Part shown: positions 1 through 7,410 of the stretch, one piece after another
How the letters are laid out: each line of letters opens with the position of its first letter
Numbering within the stretch: the first letter of the stretch is position 1
NCBI GenBank assembly: GCA_913054485.1
Contig: CAJXHQ010000115.1
Span: 1-8,121 of the forward strand
DNA from: an uncultured Paracoccaceae bacterium
GTDB lineage: Bacteria; Pseudomonadota; Alphaproteobacteria; Rhodobacterales; Rhodobacteraceae
Direction of reading: 5' to 3'
Length of the DNA: 8,121 nt
Translations under genes and position numbers: made by a program
The notes under the pieces: generated by a model
The model's input: only the letters and a program-made list of their open reading frames with translations
The model's database searches: none
Told to the model about the DNA's origin: nothing

Positions 1-22
1 GAATTTTCCCGGAGTACGTCCC

Positions 23-478
23 TTGGACCTAAGCGATCTGCTCTACACGCTTTATCCTTACGCCCTCTCGCTTCACATCATGGCTGTGCTCAGCTGGATG
101 GCGGGGCTGTTCTACCTGCCCCGTCTGTTCGTGTATCACGTGGAGGAGGCTGAGAAAGTGGATGGTGCTTCGCCGATCTTCCTGACCATGGAAGACAAGC
201 TCCTGCGCTTTATCATGCGCCCGGCTATGCTGACTGCCTGGGCGGCTGGCCTTCTCATTGTTTTCACGCCTGGGATCGTGGACTGGGCCTACATCTGGCC
301 CTGGACCAAGGGGGGCAGCGTGATCGCCATGACCGGGTTCCATCACTGGCTGGCGGCCCGCAGCCGCGATTTCCGGGCCGGTGAGAACCGGTTGACCGGC
401 AGGCAGTACCGGATCATGAACGAGGTCCCGACGCTGCTCATGCTCGTGATTGTGGTCTCTGTGATCTTCAAATTCTGA
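23..478 (+). CDS. hemJ: HemJ, protoporphyrinogen IX oxidase (CopD-like membrane protein)
   Basis: HemJ oxidises protoporphyrinogen IX to protoporphyrin IX, the penultimate step of heme and chlorophyll synthesis, in the inner membrane. The 151-residue product has the usual family length. Family signatures are visible: S-L-H-I near residues 16-19 with the conserved His18, [15 protein letters not shown] at 25-39, Lys96 before the G-F-H-H-W-L segment at 105-110, and G-E-N-R at 120-123 followed by N-E-V-P-T at 133-137. Hydrophobic stretches at about 14-33, 68-84, 97-112 and 136-150 fit four membrane helices. The TTG start at 23 was chosen because GGAG at 11-14 lies eight bases upstream. The frame stays open to the window edge, so an upstream start cannot be excluded. 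A short open frame ending in TAA at 30-32 may be the tail of an upstream gene, but it is too short to identify. Confidence 0.88.
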   Translation: MDLSDLLYTLYPYALSLHIMAVLSWMAGLFYLPRLFVYHVEEAEKVDGASPIFLTMEDKLLRFIMRPAMLTAWAAGLLIVFTPGIVDWAYIWPWTKGGSVIAMTGFHHWLAARSRDFRAGENRLTGRQYRIMNEVPTLLMLVIVVSVIFKF

Positions 479-486
479 GGGCGGGT

Positions 487-515
487 TTGACTCGCGCGGG
501 CCGGCCCCTTATGTA
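487..515 (+). promoter_or_regulatory. Candidate sigma-70 type promoter for rho
   Basis: TTGACT at 487-492 matches the -35 consensus at five of six positions. It is followed after 17 bases by TATGTA at 510-515, a weak -10 element. Transcription would start near 522, giving rho a leader of about 85 bases. The -35 box overlaps GACTC (489-493), a GANTC site of the kind methylated by CcrM in alphaproteobacteria. The position between hemJ and rho is sensible. The -10 match is poor, so this is a prediction only. Confidence 0.4.
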
Positions 516-574
516 GCTCTGCAACGGGCCCGTCCGGGCATCACCCGTGTCTTCCATATACCCACGACACCGCA

Positions 575-588
575 CCCCGCATCCGGGG
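575..588 (+). other. Small G+C hairpin in the rho leader
   Basis: CCCCG at 575-579 can pair with CGGGG at 584-588 around a CATC loop. The hairpin ends two bases before AAAAGG (591-596), the only plausible ribosome binding site for rho. No T-run follows, so it is not an intrinsic terminator. It could affect access of ribosomes to the rho start, but a five-pair stem in G+C-rich DNA can arise by chance. The rest of the 479-605 gap shows only a ten-base palindrome, ACGGGCCCGT, at 524-533. Confidence 0.25.
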
Positions 589-605
589 GCAAAAGGCCGT
601 ATTTC

Positions 606-1877
606 ATGACCGTTGAAACTCTGAATCTTGCCGATCTGAAGGCAAAAAGCCCCAAGGCGCTGCTCTCCATGGCGGAAGAGCTGGAGATCGAAAACGCCTC
701 CACCATGCGCAAGGGCGAGATGATGTTCCAGATTCTGCGCGAACGCGCGGATGAAGGCTGGGAGATCTCGGGCGACGGCGTGCTGGAAGTGCTTCAGGAC
801 GGATTTGGATTCCTGCGTTCCCCTGAGGCTAACTACCTGCCGGGCCCCGATGACATCTACGTCTCACCAGACATGATCAGGCAGCACTCTCTGCGGACCG
901 GAGATACCATTGAGGGCGTGATTAAGGCCCCAAATGACACCGAACGTTATTTTGCGCTGACCAATGTCACCAAGATCAACTTCGAAGACCCCGAAAAGGC
1001 CCGCCACAAGATCGCCTTTGACAACCTGACACCGCTCTACCCGGACGAGCGTCTGAAGATGGAAGTCGAAGACCCGACCATCAAAGACAAGACCGCGCGG
1101 GTGATTGACCTGGTGGCACCCATCGGCAAGGGCCAGCGCTCGCTGATCGTGGCACCGCCGCGGACCGGTAAAACGGTGATCCTGCAAAACATCGCCCACT
1201 CGATCGAGAAGAACCACCCTGAGTGCTACCTGATCGTTCTGCTGATCGACGAACGCCCGGAAGAAGTCACCGACATGCAGCGATCGGTGAAGGGTGAAGT
1301 GGTCTCCTCCACCTTTGATGAACCGGCAACGCGCCACGTGGCTGTGTCTGAAATGGTCATCGAAAAGGCCAAGCGGCTGGTAGAGCATAAACGAGATGTT
1401 GTTATCCTTCTCGACTCGATCACAAGACTTGGTAGAGCCTTTAACACCGTCGTGCCCTCTTCCGGTAAGGTTCTGACCGGTGGTGTCGACGCCAACGCGC
1501 TTCAGCGCCCCAATCGTTTCTTTGGTGCGGCCCGGAACATCGAAGAGGGCGGCTCGCTCACAATCATCGCCACCGCGCTGATCGACACAGGTTCGCGCAT
1601 GGACGAGGTGATCTTCGAAGAATTCAAAGGCACCGGTAACTCGGAACTGGTTCTGGACCGTAAGATCGCGGACAAGCGCGTCTTCCCGGCGATTGATATC
1701 CTCAAATCCGGCACCCGCAAGGAAGACCTTCTTATCGAAAAGGGCGATCTGGCGAAGACCTTTGTGCTGCGCCGCATCCTGAACCCGATGGGCACCACGG
1801 ACGCCGTCGAATTCCTGCTGTCGAAACTGAAGCAGACCAAATCCAATGGTGACTTCTTCGATTCGATGAACACCTGA
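606..1877 (+). CDS. rho: Transcription termination factor Rho
   Basis: Rho is a hexameric RNA-dependent ATPase and helicase that pulls RNA polymerase off untranslated transcripts in the cytoplasm. The 423-residue protein is the usual size and has no large insertion. The N-terminal helical domain covers about 1-48. The cold-shock-like RNA binding fold follows, with the RNP-like D-G-F-G-F-L at 65-70. The ATPase core has Walker A A-P-P-R-T-G-K-T at 183-190, the catalytic Glu216 in L-L-I-D-E-R-P-E-E, Walker B D-V-V-I-L-L-D at 264-270, the Q-loop around [11 protein letters not shown] at 287-297, the R-loop G-T-G-N-S-E-L at 342-348, and Arg371 in S-G-T-R-K-E-D, which corresponds to the arginine finger. 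The ATG at 606 has a weak AAAAGG nine bases upstream. The gene lies 22 bases before mnmE. Confidence 0.98.
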   Translation: MTVETLNLADLKAKSPKALLSMAEELEIENASTMRKGEMMFQILRERADEGWEISGDGVLEVLQDGFGFLRSPEANYLPGPDDIYVSPDMIRQHSLRTGDTIEGVIKAPNDTERYFALTNVTKINFEDPEKARHKIAFDNLTPLYPDERLKMEVEDPTIKDKTARVIDLVAPIGKGQRSLIVAPPRTGKTVILQNIAHSIEKNHPECYLIVLLIDERPEEVTDMQRSVKGEVVSSTFDEPATRHVAVSEMVIEKAKRLVEHKRDVVILLDSITRLGRAFNTVVPSSGKVLTGGVDANALQRPNRFFGAARNIEEGGSLTIIATALIDTGSRMDEVIFEEFKGTGNSELVLDRKIADKRVFPAIDILKSGTRKEDLLIEKGDLAKTFVLRRILNPMGTTDAVEFLLSKLKQTKSNGDFFDSMNT

Positions 1878-1899
1878 CGGCCACCTGGAGGGCCGCCTC

Positions 1900-3185
1900 A
1901 TGGAAACGATCTTTGCGCTGGCAACTGCCCAGGGTAAGGCCGGGGTCGCGGTTATCCGCGTCTCCGGCCCGCTTGCTTTGGACGCCGGATCGCAGCTTTG
2001 CGGCCGGCCTCTGCCGGCACGTGGTACTTCCTTGCGCGTACTGCGGGATAAAGATGGCTTGCGGCTGGACGAGGCTTTGGTACTGACATTCACCGGCCAA
2101 ACAGCTTTACTGGTGAAAATACTGTTGAATTACAGACACATGGCAGTACTGCCGTGGTCTCGGCTGTGTTAGATGCCTTGGGCAAAATCGATGGTCTTCG
2201 CTTGGCGGATCCGGGTGAATTCACCCGTCGTGCGCTGGAGAACGGCAACCTTGACCTGGCGCAGGTCGAAGGGCTGGCGGATCTGATCGATGCGGAAACC
2301 GAAGCACAGCGTAAACAGGCGCAGGTGATTCTTGCCGGCGGCCTTGGGCATCTGGCCGAGCGTTGGCGCAGCGACCTGATTCGTGCGGCCTCTCTGATCG
2401 AAGTCACGATTGATTTCGCCGACGAAGACGTTCCGGTCGATGTGACGCCAGAAGTCACTGCACTCTTGGCGGGCGTGCAAGACGATTTGCTGCGCGAAAC
2501 CGCTGGCGTGCAGATCGCCGAACGTATCCGCGCAGGCTTTGAAGTCGCCATTATCGGCGCGCCCAACGTCGGGAAGTCTACGCTGCTGAACGCACTTGCC
2601 GGCCGAGAGGCGGCAATCACCTCTGAATATGCCGGCACGACCCGTGATGTGATTGAGGTCCGCATGGATCTGGCCGGACTGCCGGTCACCCTGCTGGATA
2701 CCGCCGGTCTTCGGGAAACGGATGATCACGTGGAGGGTATCGGCATTGCCCTGGCCCGAAAACGCGCCGAGGAGGCTGATCTGCGTGTTTTCCTTGCAGA
2801 GCCGGCGGAGGTTCTGGACGTTCCTCTGCGTGACGGTGACATCCGCATGCTGCCAAAGGCAGATACAAGAGATAGTGCCCTAGACGCGATTTCGGGGAAA
2901 ACGGGGCAGGGGGTGGATCATCTGGTATCCCATGTCAGCACCGTTTTGAAAAACCGTTCAGCTCAGGCTGGGATAGCCACCCGCGTGCGTCACCGTGATG
3001 CCATGCAGGCCGCCTTATCGAGCCTTACCGACGCTCAGGCGGTGCTGCTGCGGGGCCCTGAATTTTATGATATAGCCGCAGAAGACATGCGCTCTGCCAT
3101 CCGGTCGCTGGAAATGCTGGTCGGCCGGGTGGGCGTGGAAAACCTTCTGGATGAGATATTCTCCAGCTTCTGCCTTGGAAAATGA
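1900..3185 (+). pseudogene. mnmE: MnmE (TrmE) tRNA modification GTPase, split by a one-base frameshift
   Basis: MnmE acts with MnmG to put the carboxymethylaminomethyl group on U34 of certain tRNAs. The reading frame from ATG 1900 (GGAGGG at 1887-1892, seven bases upstream) matches the family up to T-F-T-G at codons 63-66, then runs off frame to a TAG at 2170-2172 after 90 residues. Family sequence resumes at once in another frame, reading [12 protein letters not shown] from 2100. Adding one C at 2097-2098 restores a 428-residue protein of normal family length. Restored numbering gives G1 G-A-P-N-V-G-K-S at 220-227, A-G-T-T-R-D at 245-250, G3 D-T-A-G at 267-270, P-K-A-D at 319-322 in place of canonical N-K-x-D, and the C-terminal F-C-L-G-K at 424-428 with its essential Cys. 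An internal GTG at 2154 has no clear ribosome binding site, so a working downstream fragment is unlikely. A sequencing error is a strong alternative to a true lesion. Confidence 0.93.
2097..2098 (+). other. Position of the one-base deletion in mnmE
   Basis: The sequence reads GGCCAAACAGC, where the conserved protein T-G-P-N-S-F needs GGCCCAAACAGC. One C is missing from a short C run. Codon use and family similarity are normal on both sides, so nothing else seems damaged. There is no slippery heptamer of the X-XXY-YYZ type here, so programmed frameshifting is not indicated. Confidence 0.88.
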
Positions 3186-3189
3186 GGAG
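3184..3189 (+). promoter_or_regulatory. Ribosome binding site that fixes the mnmG start
   Basis: GAGGAG overlaps the last two bases of the mnmE stop TGA (3183-3185). It lies eight bases before GTG 3198, an ideal spacing. The alternative GTG at 3189 begins on the last base of this element and therefore cannot use it. The overlap with the mnmE stop suggests translational coupling of the two partner genes. Confidence 0.8.
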
Positions 3190-3205
3190 TGTTTCACGTG
3201 AAACA
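3190..3205. promoter_or_regulatory. parS: parS site 1, ParB binding centromere
   Basis: TGTTTCACGTGAAACA is a perfect 16-base palindrome identical to the known bacterial parS consensus. It is the nucleation site where ParB-CTP clamps load before spreading. It fills the eight-base spacer between the mnmG ribosome binding site and start codon and runs into the first codons: the start GTG (3198-3200) is the right half of the central CACGTG. parA and parB lie about 2.5 and 3.3 kb downstream. Confidence 0.95.
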
Positions 3206-5066
3206 TTCAAGCTTTGATGTAGTTGTTGTCGGCGGCGGGCACGCCGGCACGGAAGCCGCACATGCCGCGGCCCGAATGGGGGTAAAAACCGCCCTGATCA
3301 CCCTGAAACGCGCTGACATTGGTGTGATGTCCTGCAACCCGGCTATAGGCGGTCTTGGCAAGGGGCATCTGGTGCGCGAGATCGACGCTATGGACGGGAT
3401 CATGGGCCGGGTCGCCGATCTGGCGGGCATCCAGTTCCGCCTGCTGAACCGGCGCAAAGGTCCCGCAGTGCAGGGACCTCGTGCCCAGGCCGATCGGGCA
3501 ATTTACCGCGCGGAAATGCTGAAGGCCACCGCAGCGCAGGAAAACCTCGAGATCATCGAAGGCGAGGTCACTGATTTCCTGATGGAAGGAGAGGCGGTTG
3601 CCGGCGTCACTTTGGCGGATGGCAGAAACATCTCCAGCCGCACGGTAATTCTCACGTCCGGCACCTTCCTGCGCGGTGTGATCCATATCGGTGACGTCGC
3701 CCGCGCCGGCGGCCGCATGGGCGACAAGCCGTCGGTCAAGCTTGCGGAACGGCTGGACTCTTTTGATCTTCCGCTCGGCCGTCTGAAAACCGGAACACCA
3801 CCGCGCCTGGACGGCCGTACGATCAAATGGGAGACTCTGGGGTCCCAACCTGGTGACGAAGATCCAGTTTTCTTTTCCTTCCTCACCGAAAAGGTGCAGG
3901 CTCCTCAGGTTTCTTGCGGCATAACACACACCAATGCGCGCACGCATCAGATCATTCGCGATAATTTGGACCGATCCGCCATGTACGGCGGACATATCGA
4001 TGGTGTGGGACCGCGCTACTGCCCCTCCATCGAAGACAAAATTGTGCGGTTCGCGGACAAGGACTCACACCAGATCTTTCTGGAGCCCGAAGGCGCTGAT
4101 GATTTCACCGTCTATCCAAACGGCATTTCCACCAGCCTGCCAGAGGATGTGCAGGAAGACTATGTGCGCTCCATTGAAGGGCTGGAAAATGCGGTCATCC
4201 TGCAGCCCGGATATGCCATCGAATACGACTATGTGGATCCGCGCGCTTTGAACCTTCAACTCGGTTTGAAGGATGTGCCTGGCCTGTATCTCGCGGGGCA
4301 GATCAACGGCACCACAGGCTACGAGGAGGCGGCAGCCCAGGGCCTGGTCGCCGCAGTCAACGCCGCACGTCTCTGTCAGGGTAAGGATCCTGTCATCTTC
4401 AGCCGCTCCAACAGCTATATCGGTGTGATGATTGACGATCTCACCACAAACGGTGTGGCAGAGCCCTACCGGATGTTCACCTCGCGGGCCGAGTTCCGGC
4501 TCTCCTTACGGGCGGACAACGCGGATCAGCGCCTGACTCCTCTGGCGCTGGACATCGGCTGCGCCGGAGAAGAGCGCAGAGGGCGATTTTCGGCCAAGAT
4601 GGCCCGGCTGACAGCAGCGCGGGAAATCCTGGAAGGGGAGAGTTTTACGCCAAAGCGAATCTCAGAATCTGGAATCCGCATCAATCAGGATGGAAACCGT
4701 CGCAGCGGTCTGGATGTTCTGGCATTTCCCGATGTGACCTTCGAAGATATTCTTCCTTTGTTTCCCGAACTGAGAGGCACCGACGAGGAAACCTGCCGCC
4801 AGCTGGAGCGGGACGCGCTTTACGCCCATTACATTGATCGGCAGAACCGTGAAATTTCGGCCATGAAGCGCGATGAAGGACATCGGATCCCTGATGGTTT
4901 TGACTATGGTTTGATCGACGGCTTGTCGAATGAGCTGCAGCAGAAACTGGCGATGGCCCGGCCGGAATCTTTGGCCCAGGCATCCCGTATCGAGGGAATG
5001 ACGCCAGCTGCACTGGCCTTGATACTTGCGCGGCTGCGCCGCGGTGCAAAGGAGAAACGCGCGTGA
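3198..5066 (+). CDS. mnmG: MnmG (GidA), FAD-dependent tRNA U34 carboxymethylaminomethyl enzyme
   Basis: MnmG is the FAD- and NADH-using partner of MnmE in wobble uridine modification in the cytoplasm. From GTG 3198 the product is 622 residues, normal for the family. It opens with the dinucleotide-binding fold [10 protein letters not shown] at 8-17. It has the catalytic Cys46 in S-C-N-P-A-I-G-G at 45-52 and the second conserved Cys275 in G-P-R-Y-C-P-S, with P-N-G-I-S-T-S-L-P at 307-315. The C-terminal FAD contact [16 protein letters not shown] lies at 367-382, and [14 protein letters not shown] follows. The helical C-terminal domain that contacts MnmE ends in a family-typical [12 protein letters not shown] 3198 is preferred over GTG 3189, which would give 625 residues, because of the ribosome binding site at 3184-3189. 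The stop overlaps the rsmG start by four bases. Confidence 0.97.
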   Translation: MKHSSFDVVVVGGGHAGTEAAHAAARMGVKTALITLKRADIGVMSCNPAIGGLGKGHLVREIDAMDGIMGRVADLAGIQFRLLNRRKGPAVQGPRAQADRAIYRAEMLKATAAQENLEIIEGEVTDFLMEGEAVAGVTLADGRNISSRTVILTSGTFLRGVIHIGDVARAGGRMGDKPSVKLAERLDSFDLPLGRLKTGTPPRLDGRTIKWETLGSQPGDEDPVFFSFLTEKVQAPQVSCGITHTNARTHQIIRDNLDRSAMYGGHIDGVGPRYCPSIEDKIVRFADKDSHQIFLEPEGADDFTVYPNGISTSLPEDVQEDYVRSIEGLENAVILQPGYAIEYDYVDPRALNLQLGLKDVPGLYLAGQINGTTGYEEAAAQGLVAAVNAARLCQGKDPVIFSRSNSYIGVMIDDLTTNGVAEPYRMFTSRAEFRLSLRADNADQRLTPLALDIGCAGEERRGRFSAKMARLTAAREILEGESFTPKRISESGIRINQDGNRRSGLDVLAFPDVTFEDILPLFPELRGTDEETCRQLERDALYAHYIDRQNREISAMKRDEGHRIPDGFDYGLIDGLSNELQQKLAMARPESLAQASRIEGMTPAALALILARLRRGAKEKRA

Positions 5067-5683
5067 GCGAGGCGGCACTACTGGAGCAGATGGATGTTTC
5101 ACGTGAAACATTGGAGCGGCTGACGGCCTATGAATCTGTGATCCGGAAGTGGAATCCGCGGATCAATCTGGTCTCCCGAAACAGTCTTGAACAACTTCGA
5201 ACCCGCCACATCCTCGATTCCGTTCAGGTGTTCCGCTGCTTGGATAAACCTCAGGGGCTTTGGGTGGATATCGGCAGCGGCGGCGGGTTTCCCGGCATAG
5301 TCGTAGCGATATTGGCAGCTGATGAAGCGCCGGATCTGAGGGTTACGCTGATCGAAAGCGATCAGCGGAAATCGGCCTTTCTGCGGGCCGCTGCACGGGA
5401 ATGCGGCGTGCCTGTCAAGGTGATCAGTCAGCGGATTGAACAGGCAGAACCGCAACAGGCCGATGTGCTATCGGCCCGGGCGCTGGCAGATCTGTCTCTG
5501 CTGATGGAGTTTTCTGAACGCCATCTGAAGCCTGATGGCACAGCTTTGTTTCCAAAAGGCGCGAGCTGGAAAAAAGAAGTGGATAACTCTCGGCAGCATT
5601 GGCGTTTCGAAGCGGAACCGATTACAAGTTTGACAGAACCCGACGCCGTTGTTCTGAAACTTAGAGGAATCGCCCGTGTCTGA
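5063..5683 (+). CDS. rsmG: RsmG (GidB), 16S rRNA m7G527 methyltransferase
   Basis: RsmG methylates N7 of G527 (E. coli numbering) in 16S rRNA using S-adenosylmethionine. The 206-residue product has a Rossmann methyltransferase fold. Visible are [10 protein letters not shown] at 30-39, R-H-I-L-D-S at 48-53, the SAM-binding [11 protein letters not shown] at 68-78, [11 protein letters not shown] at 98-108, S-A-R-A-L at 137-141 and F-P-K-G at 163-166. The GTG start overlaps the mnmG stop as GTGA and has AAAGGAG (5048-5054) eight bases upstream, so translation is probably coupled. Residues 11-16, D-V-S-R-E-T, are encoded by parS site 2. The 3' end overlaps parA by eight bases. Loss of this enzyme is known in other bacteria to give low-level streptomycin resistance. 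Confidence 0.97.
   Translation: MSEAALLEQMDVSRETLERLTAYESVIRKWNPRINLVSRNSLEQLRTRHILDSVQVFRCLDKPQGLWVDIGSGGGFPGIVVAILAADEAPDLRVTLIESDQRKSAFLRAAARECGVPVKVISQRIEQAEPQQADVLSARALADLSLLMEFSERHLKPDGTALFPKGASWKKEVDNSRQHWRFEAEPITSLTEPDAVVLKLRGIARV
5095..5110. promoter_or_regulatory. parS: parS site 2, ParB binding centromere inside rsmG
   Basis: TGTTTCACGTGAAACA is identical to site 1. Here the perfect palindrome extends to 18 bases (5094-5111). It lies fully within codons 11-16 of rsmG, read as GTT-TCA-CGT-GAA-ACA, giving V-S-R-E-T. The centre is 1905 bases from that of site 1 and about 0.6 kb before parA. Two identical exact sites make chance very unlikely. Confidence 0.95.
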
Positions 5684-6485
5684 TCTTTCCCGCCCCTCCG
5701 GTCCGCGCATTATCGCGGTCGCAAATCAGAAGGGCGGGGTTGGCAAGACAACCACTGCCATCAACCTGGCCGCCGGGCTCGTCGACGCCGGAATGCGTGT
5801 TCTGGTGGTGGATCTGGACCCGCAGGGCAATGCATCGACAGGTCTGGGTATTGATGCGGCCGAGCGCGATACAACAGTCTATGATCTCCTGATTGATGAA
5901 GCGTCTCTTGGAGAGGTGATCCGGAAGACGGAAATTGACGGCCTGTGCATTGTCCCGGCAACGGTGGACCTGAGTTCAGCGGATATTGAACTGATCTCGA
6001 ATGAAAAGCGCAGCTTTCTGTTGCATGATGCCCTTCGGCAAACCGCAATGGATGACTATGGCTGGGATTACGTCCTAATCGACTGCCCGCCGTCTTTGAA
6101 TCTTCTGACTGTGAACGCGATGATCGCCGCGCATTCCGTATTGATCCCGCTGCAGAGTGAGTTTTTTGCATTGGAGGGTGTGTCGCAGCTGATGCTGACG
6201 ATCCGTGAGGTCCGGCAGACCGCGAATCCTAGTCTGCGAATCGAGGGAGTTGTTCTTACGATGTATGACCGCCGCAATAATCTCTCGCAGCAGGTGGAGC
6301 AGGATGCGCGCGACAATCTGGGAGATTTGGTTTTTGATACCAAAATCCCGCGCAATGTACGGGTCAGTGAAGCGCCGTCTTACGCGATGCCGGTGCTGCA
6401 ATATGATCCGCAGTCCCAGGGCGCCAAGGCATATGTTGCATTGGCCCAGGAACTGATCAGCAAAAACCAAACCCTGGCCGCTTAA
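5676..6485 (+). CDS. parA: ParA, chromosome partitioning ATPase (Soj family)
   Basis: ParA is a DNA-binding ATPase that forms a gradient on the nucleoid and drives ParB-parS complexes to opposite cell poles. The 269-residue protein lacks an N-terminal helix-turn-helix domain, as in chromosomal ParA/Soj. The deviant Walker A K-G-G-V-G-K-T-T is at 19-26 with signature Lys19. The A' motif V-D-L-D-P-Q-G-N is at 45-52, and Walker B D-Y-V-L-I-D-C-P-P-S is at 131-140. T-M-Y-D-R-R-N-N at 195-202 and R-N-V-R-V-S-E-A-P-S at 226-235 are family blocks in the DNA-binding half. The GTG start overlaps the rsmG end by eight bases and has AGAGGA (5663-5668) seven bases upstream. No separate promoter gap exists, so it is probably transcribed with rsmG. 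Confidence 0.97.
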   Translation: MSDLSRPSGPRIIAVANQKGGVGKTTTAINLAAGLVDAGMRVLVVDLDPQGNASTGLGIDAAERDTTVYDLLIDEASLGEVIRKTEIDGLCIVPATVDLSSADIELISNEKRSFLLHDALRQTAMDDYGWDYVLIDCPPSLNLLTVNAMIAAHSVLIPLQSEFFALEGVSQLMLTIREVRQTANPSLRIEGVVLTMYDRRNNLSQQVEQDARDNLGDLVFDTKIPRNVRVSEAPSYAMPVLQYDPQSQGAKAYVALAQELISKNQTLAA

Positions 6486-6501
6486 CAAGGGGAGAGCAGA
6501 A

Positions 6502-7410
6502 ATGTCCAAGACCAAGAATAAGCCGCGCGGGTTGGGCCGCGGATTATCCGCCCTGATGGCTGATGTGGCGCCTGAGGCTATTGCGCCGCCGCAGGCAGGT
6601 GGGGAGGCGGCTGCGCGCCGGCCGGATATGATGGTTCCGATTGAAAAGGTCATCGCCAATCCGGAACAGCCGCGGCGGCAGTTTCTGCAGGAAGATCTGG
6701 ATGACCTGACGGCCTCCATCAAGGAGAAGGGCGTCATCCAGCCGCTGATCGTGCGGTCGCGCGATGGCGGCATGTATGAGATTGTCGCGGGCGAACGCCG
6801 CTGGCGGGCGTCACAGGCCGCGCAGCTGCACGAAGTCCCGGTAATCATCCGCGAATATTCCGATGTTGAAGTCCTGGAAGTTGCGCTGATCGAGAACATT
6901 CAGCGCTCTGATCTCAATGCTCTGGAAGAGGCACAGAGCTACAAGATGCTGATGGATAAGTTCGGCCATACCCAGGAAAGGATGGCAGAGGCGCTGGGGA
7001 AAAGCCGCAGCCACATCGCCAACCTTGTGCGTCTTCTTCATCTGCCGGAGGATGTGCAGGGTCTGGTTCAGGAACGCAAGCTTTCTGCGGGCCATGCGCG
7101 GGCGCTGATCACCACGGACAATGCTTCGGAGATTGCTCAGAAGATTGTAAAAGGCGGGCTGTCAGTGCGCGCGACCGAAGCACTGGTGAAAAAGGCAGCC
7201 GCGGGAGAGACGACCCCCAAGGCCGCTCCTAAACCTCGGGCGCCGAAGGATAAGGACGCGGATACGGTTGCGCTGGAAGGCGACCTGTCGGCTATGCTGC
7301 GGATGAAGGTGACTATTGATCACAAGTCCGGAGGTGAGAGCGGGTCCGTGACGATCTCTTATGACACGCTGGACCAGCTGGACGAGCTCTGCGGGATTCT
7401 CAGCCGCTAG
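6502..7410 (+). CDS. parB: ParB, chromosome partitioning CTPase and parS-binding protein (Spo0J family)
   Basis: ParB binds parS, closes into a DNA clamp with CTP and spreads, then stimulates ParA and helps load condensin. The 302-residue protein starts with a basic tail holding R-G-L-G-R-G-L-S-A-L-M at 9-19, the usual ParA-activating peptide. The CTP-binding N-domain has N-P-E-Q-P-R-R at 53-59, G-E-R-R-W-R-A-S at 97-104 and E-N-I-Q-R-S-D-L-N at 131-139. A helix-turn-helix with H-T-Q-E-R-M-A-E-A-L-G-K-S-R-S at 156-170 and S-A-G-H-A-R-A-L at 195-202 belong to the parS-binding domain. A basic, Pro/Ala-rich linker at about 231-252 leads to the C-terminal dimerisation domain. AAGGGGAG (6487-6494) lies seven bases before the ATG, and the gap after parA is 16 bases. 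The last 11 bases overlap the opposing YbaN-like gene. Confidence 0.98.
   Translation: MSKTKNKPRGLGRGLSALMADVAPEAIAPPQAGGEAAARRPDMMVPIEKVIANPEQPRRQFLQEDLDDLTASIKEKGVIQPLIVRSRDGGMYEIVAGERRWRASQAAQLHEVPVIIREYSDVEVLEVALIENIQRSDLNALEEAQSYKMLMDKFGHTQERMAEALGKSRSHIANLVRLLHLPEDVQGLVQERKLSAGHARALITTDNASEIAQKIVKGGLSVRATEALVKKAAAGETTPKAAPKPRAPKDKDADTVALEGDLSAMLRMKVTIDHKSGGESGSVTISYDTLDQLDELCGILSR

Noticed and set aside
3..32. Short open frame ending in TAA at the left edge, possible tail of an upstream gene
   Set aside because: Only nine codons are visible, too few to identify a protein or show that it is translated.
137..142. Other CACGTG cores (137, 1335, 2018, 2727) as further parS sites
   Set aside because: Their flanks do not match the TGTTT/AAACA arms; the best (137-142) has four mismatches over 16 bases. 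ParB needs nearly the full palindrome.
511..516. ATGTAG start-stop mini frame before rho
   Set aside because: It lies in or before the predicted -10 region, so it is probably not in the transcript, and it has no ribosome binding site.
864..2093. Long 409-residue open frame antisense to rho and the start of mnmE
   Set aside because: It is the shadow of the well-supported rho gene in G+C-rich DNA. Its translation shows no recognisable domain and it lacks a sensible context.
2095..2106. Programmed ribosomal frameshift in mnmE
   Set aside because: There is no slippery heptamer and no evident stimulator. MnmE is normally one continuous frame, so a deletion or sequence error is simpler.
4662..5111. 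Minus-strand open frame beginning M-F-H-V-K-H, and a similar one at 3015-3206
   Set aside because: Both starts come from the parS palindrome, which reads the same on either strand. The rest of each frame is antisense to mnmG or mnmE with no family features.
5578..5586. DnaA-box-like AGTGGATAA inside rsmG
   Set aside because: It is a single eight-of-nine match in coding sequence with no cluster of boxes or A+T-rich stretch, so it does not support an origin here.
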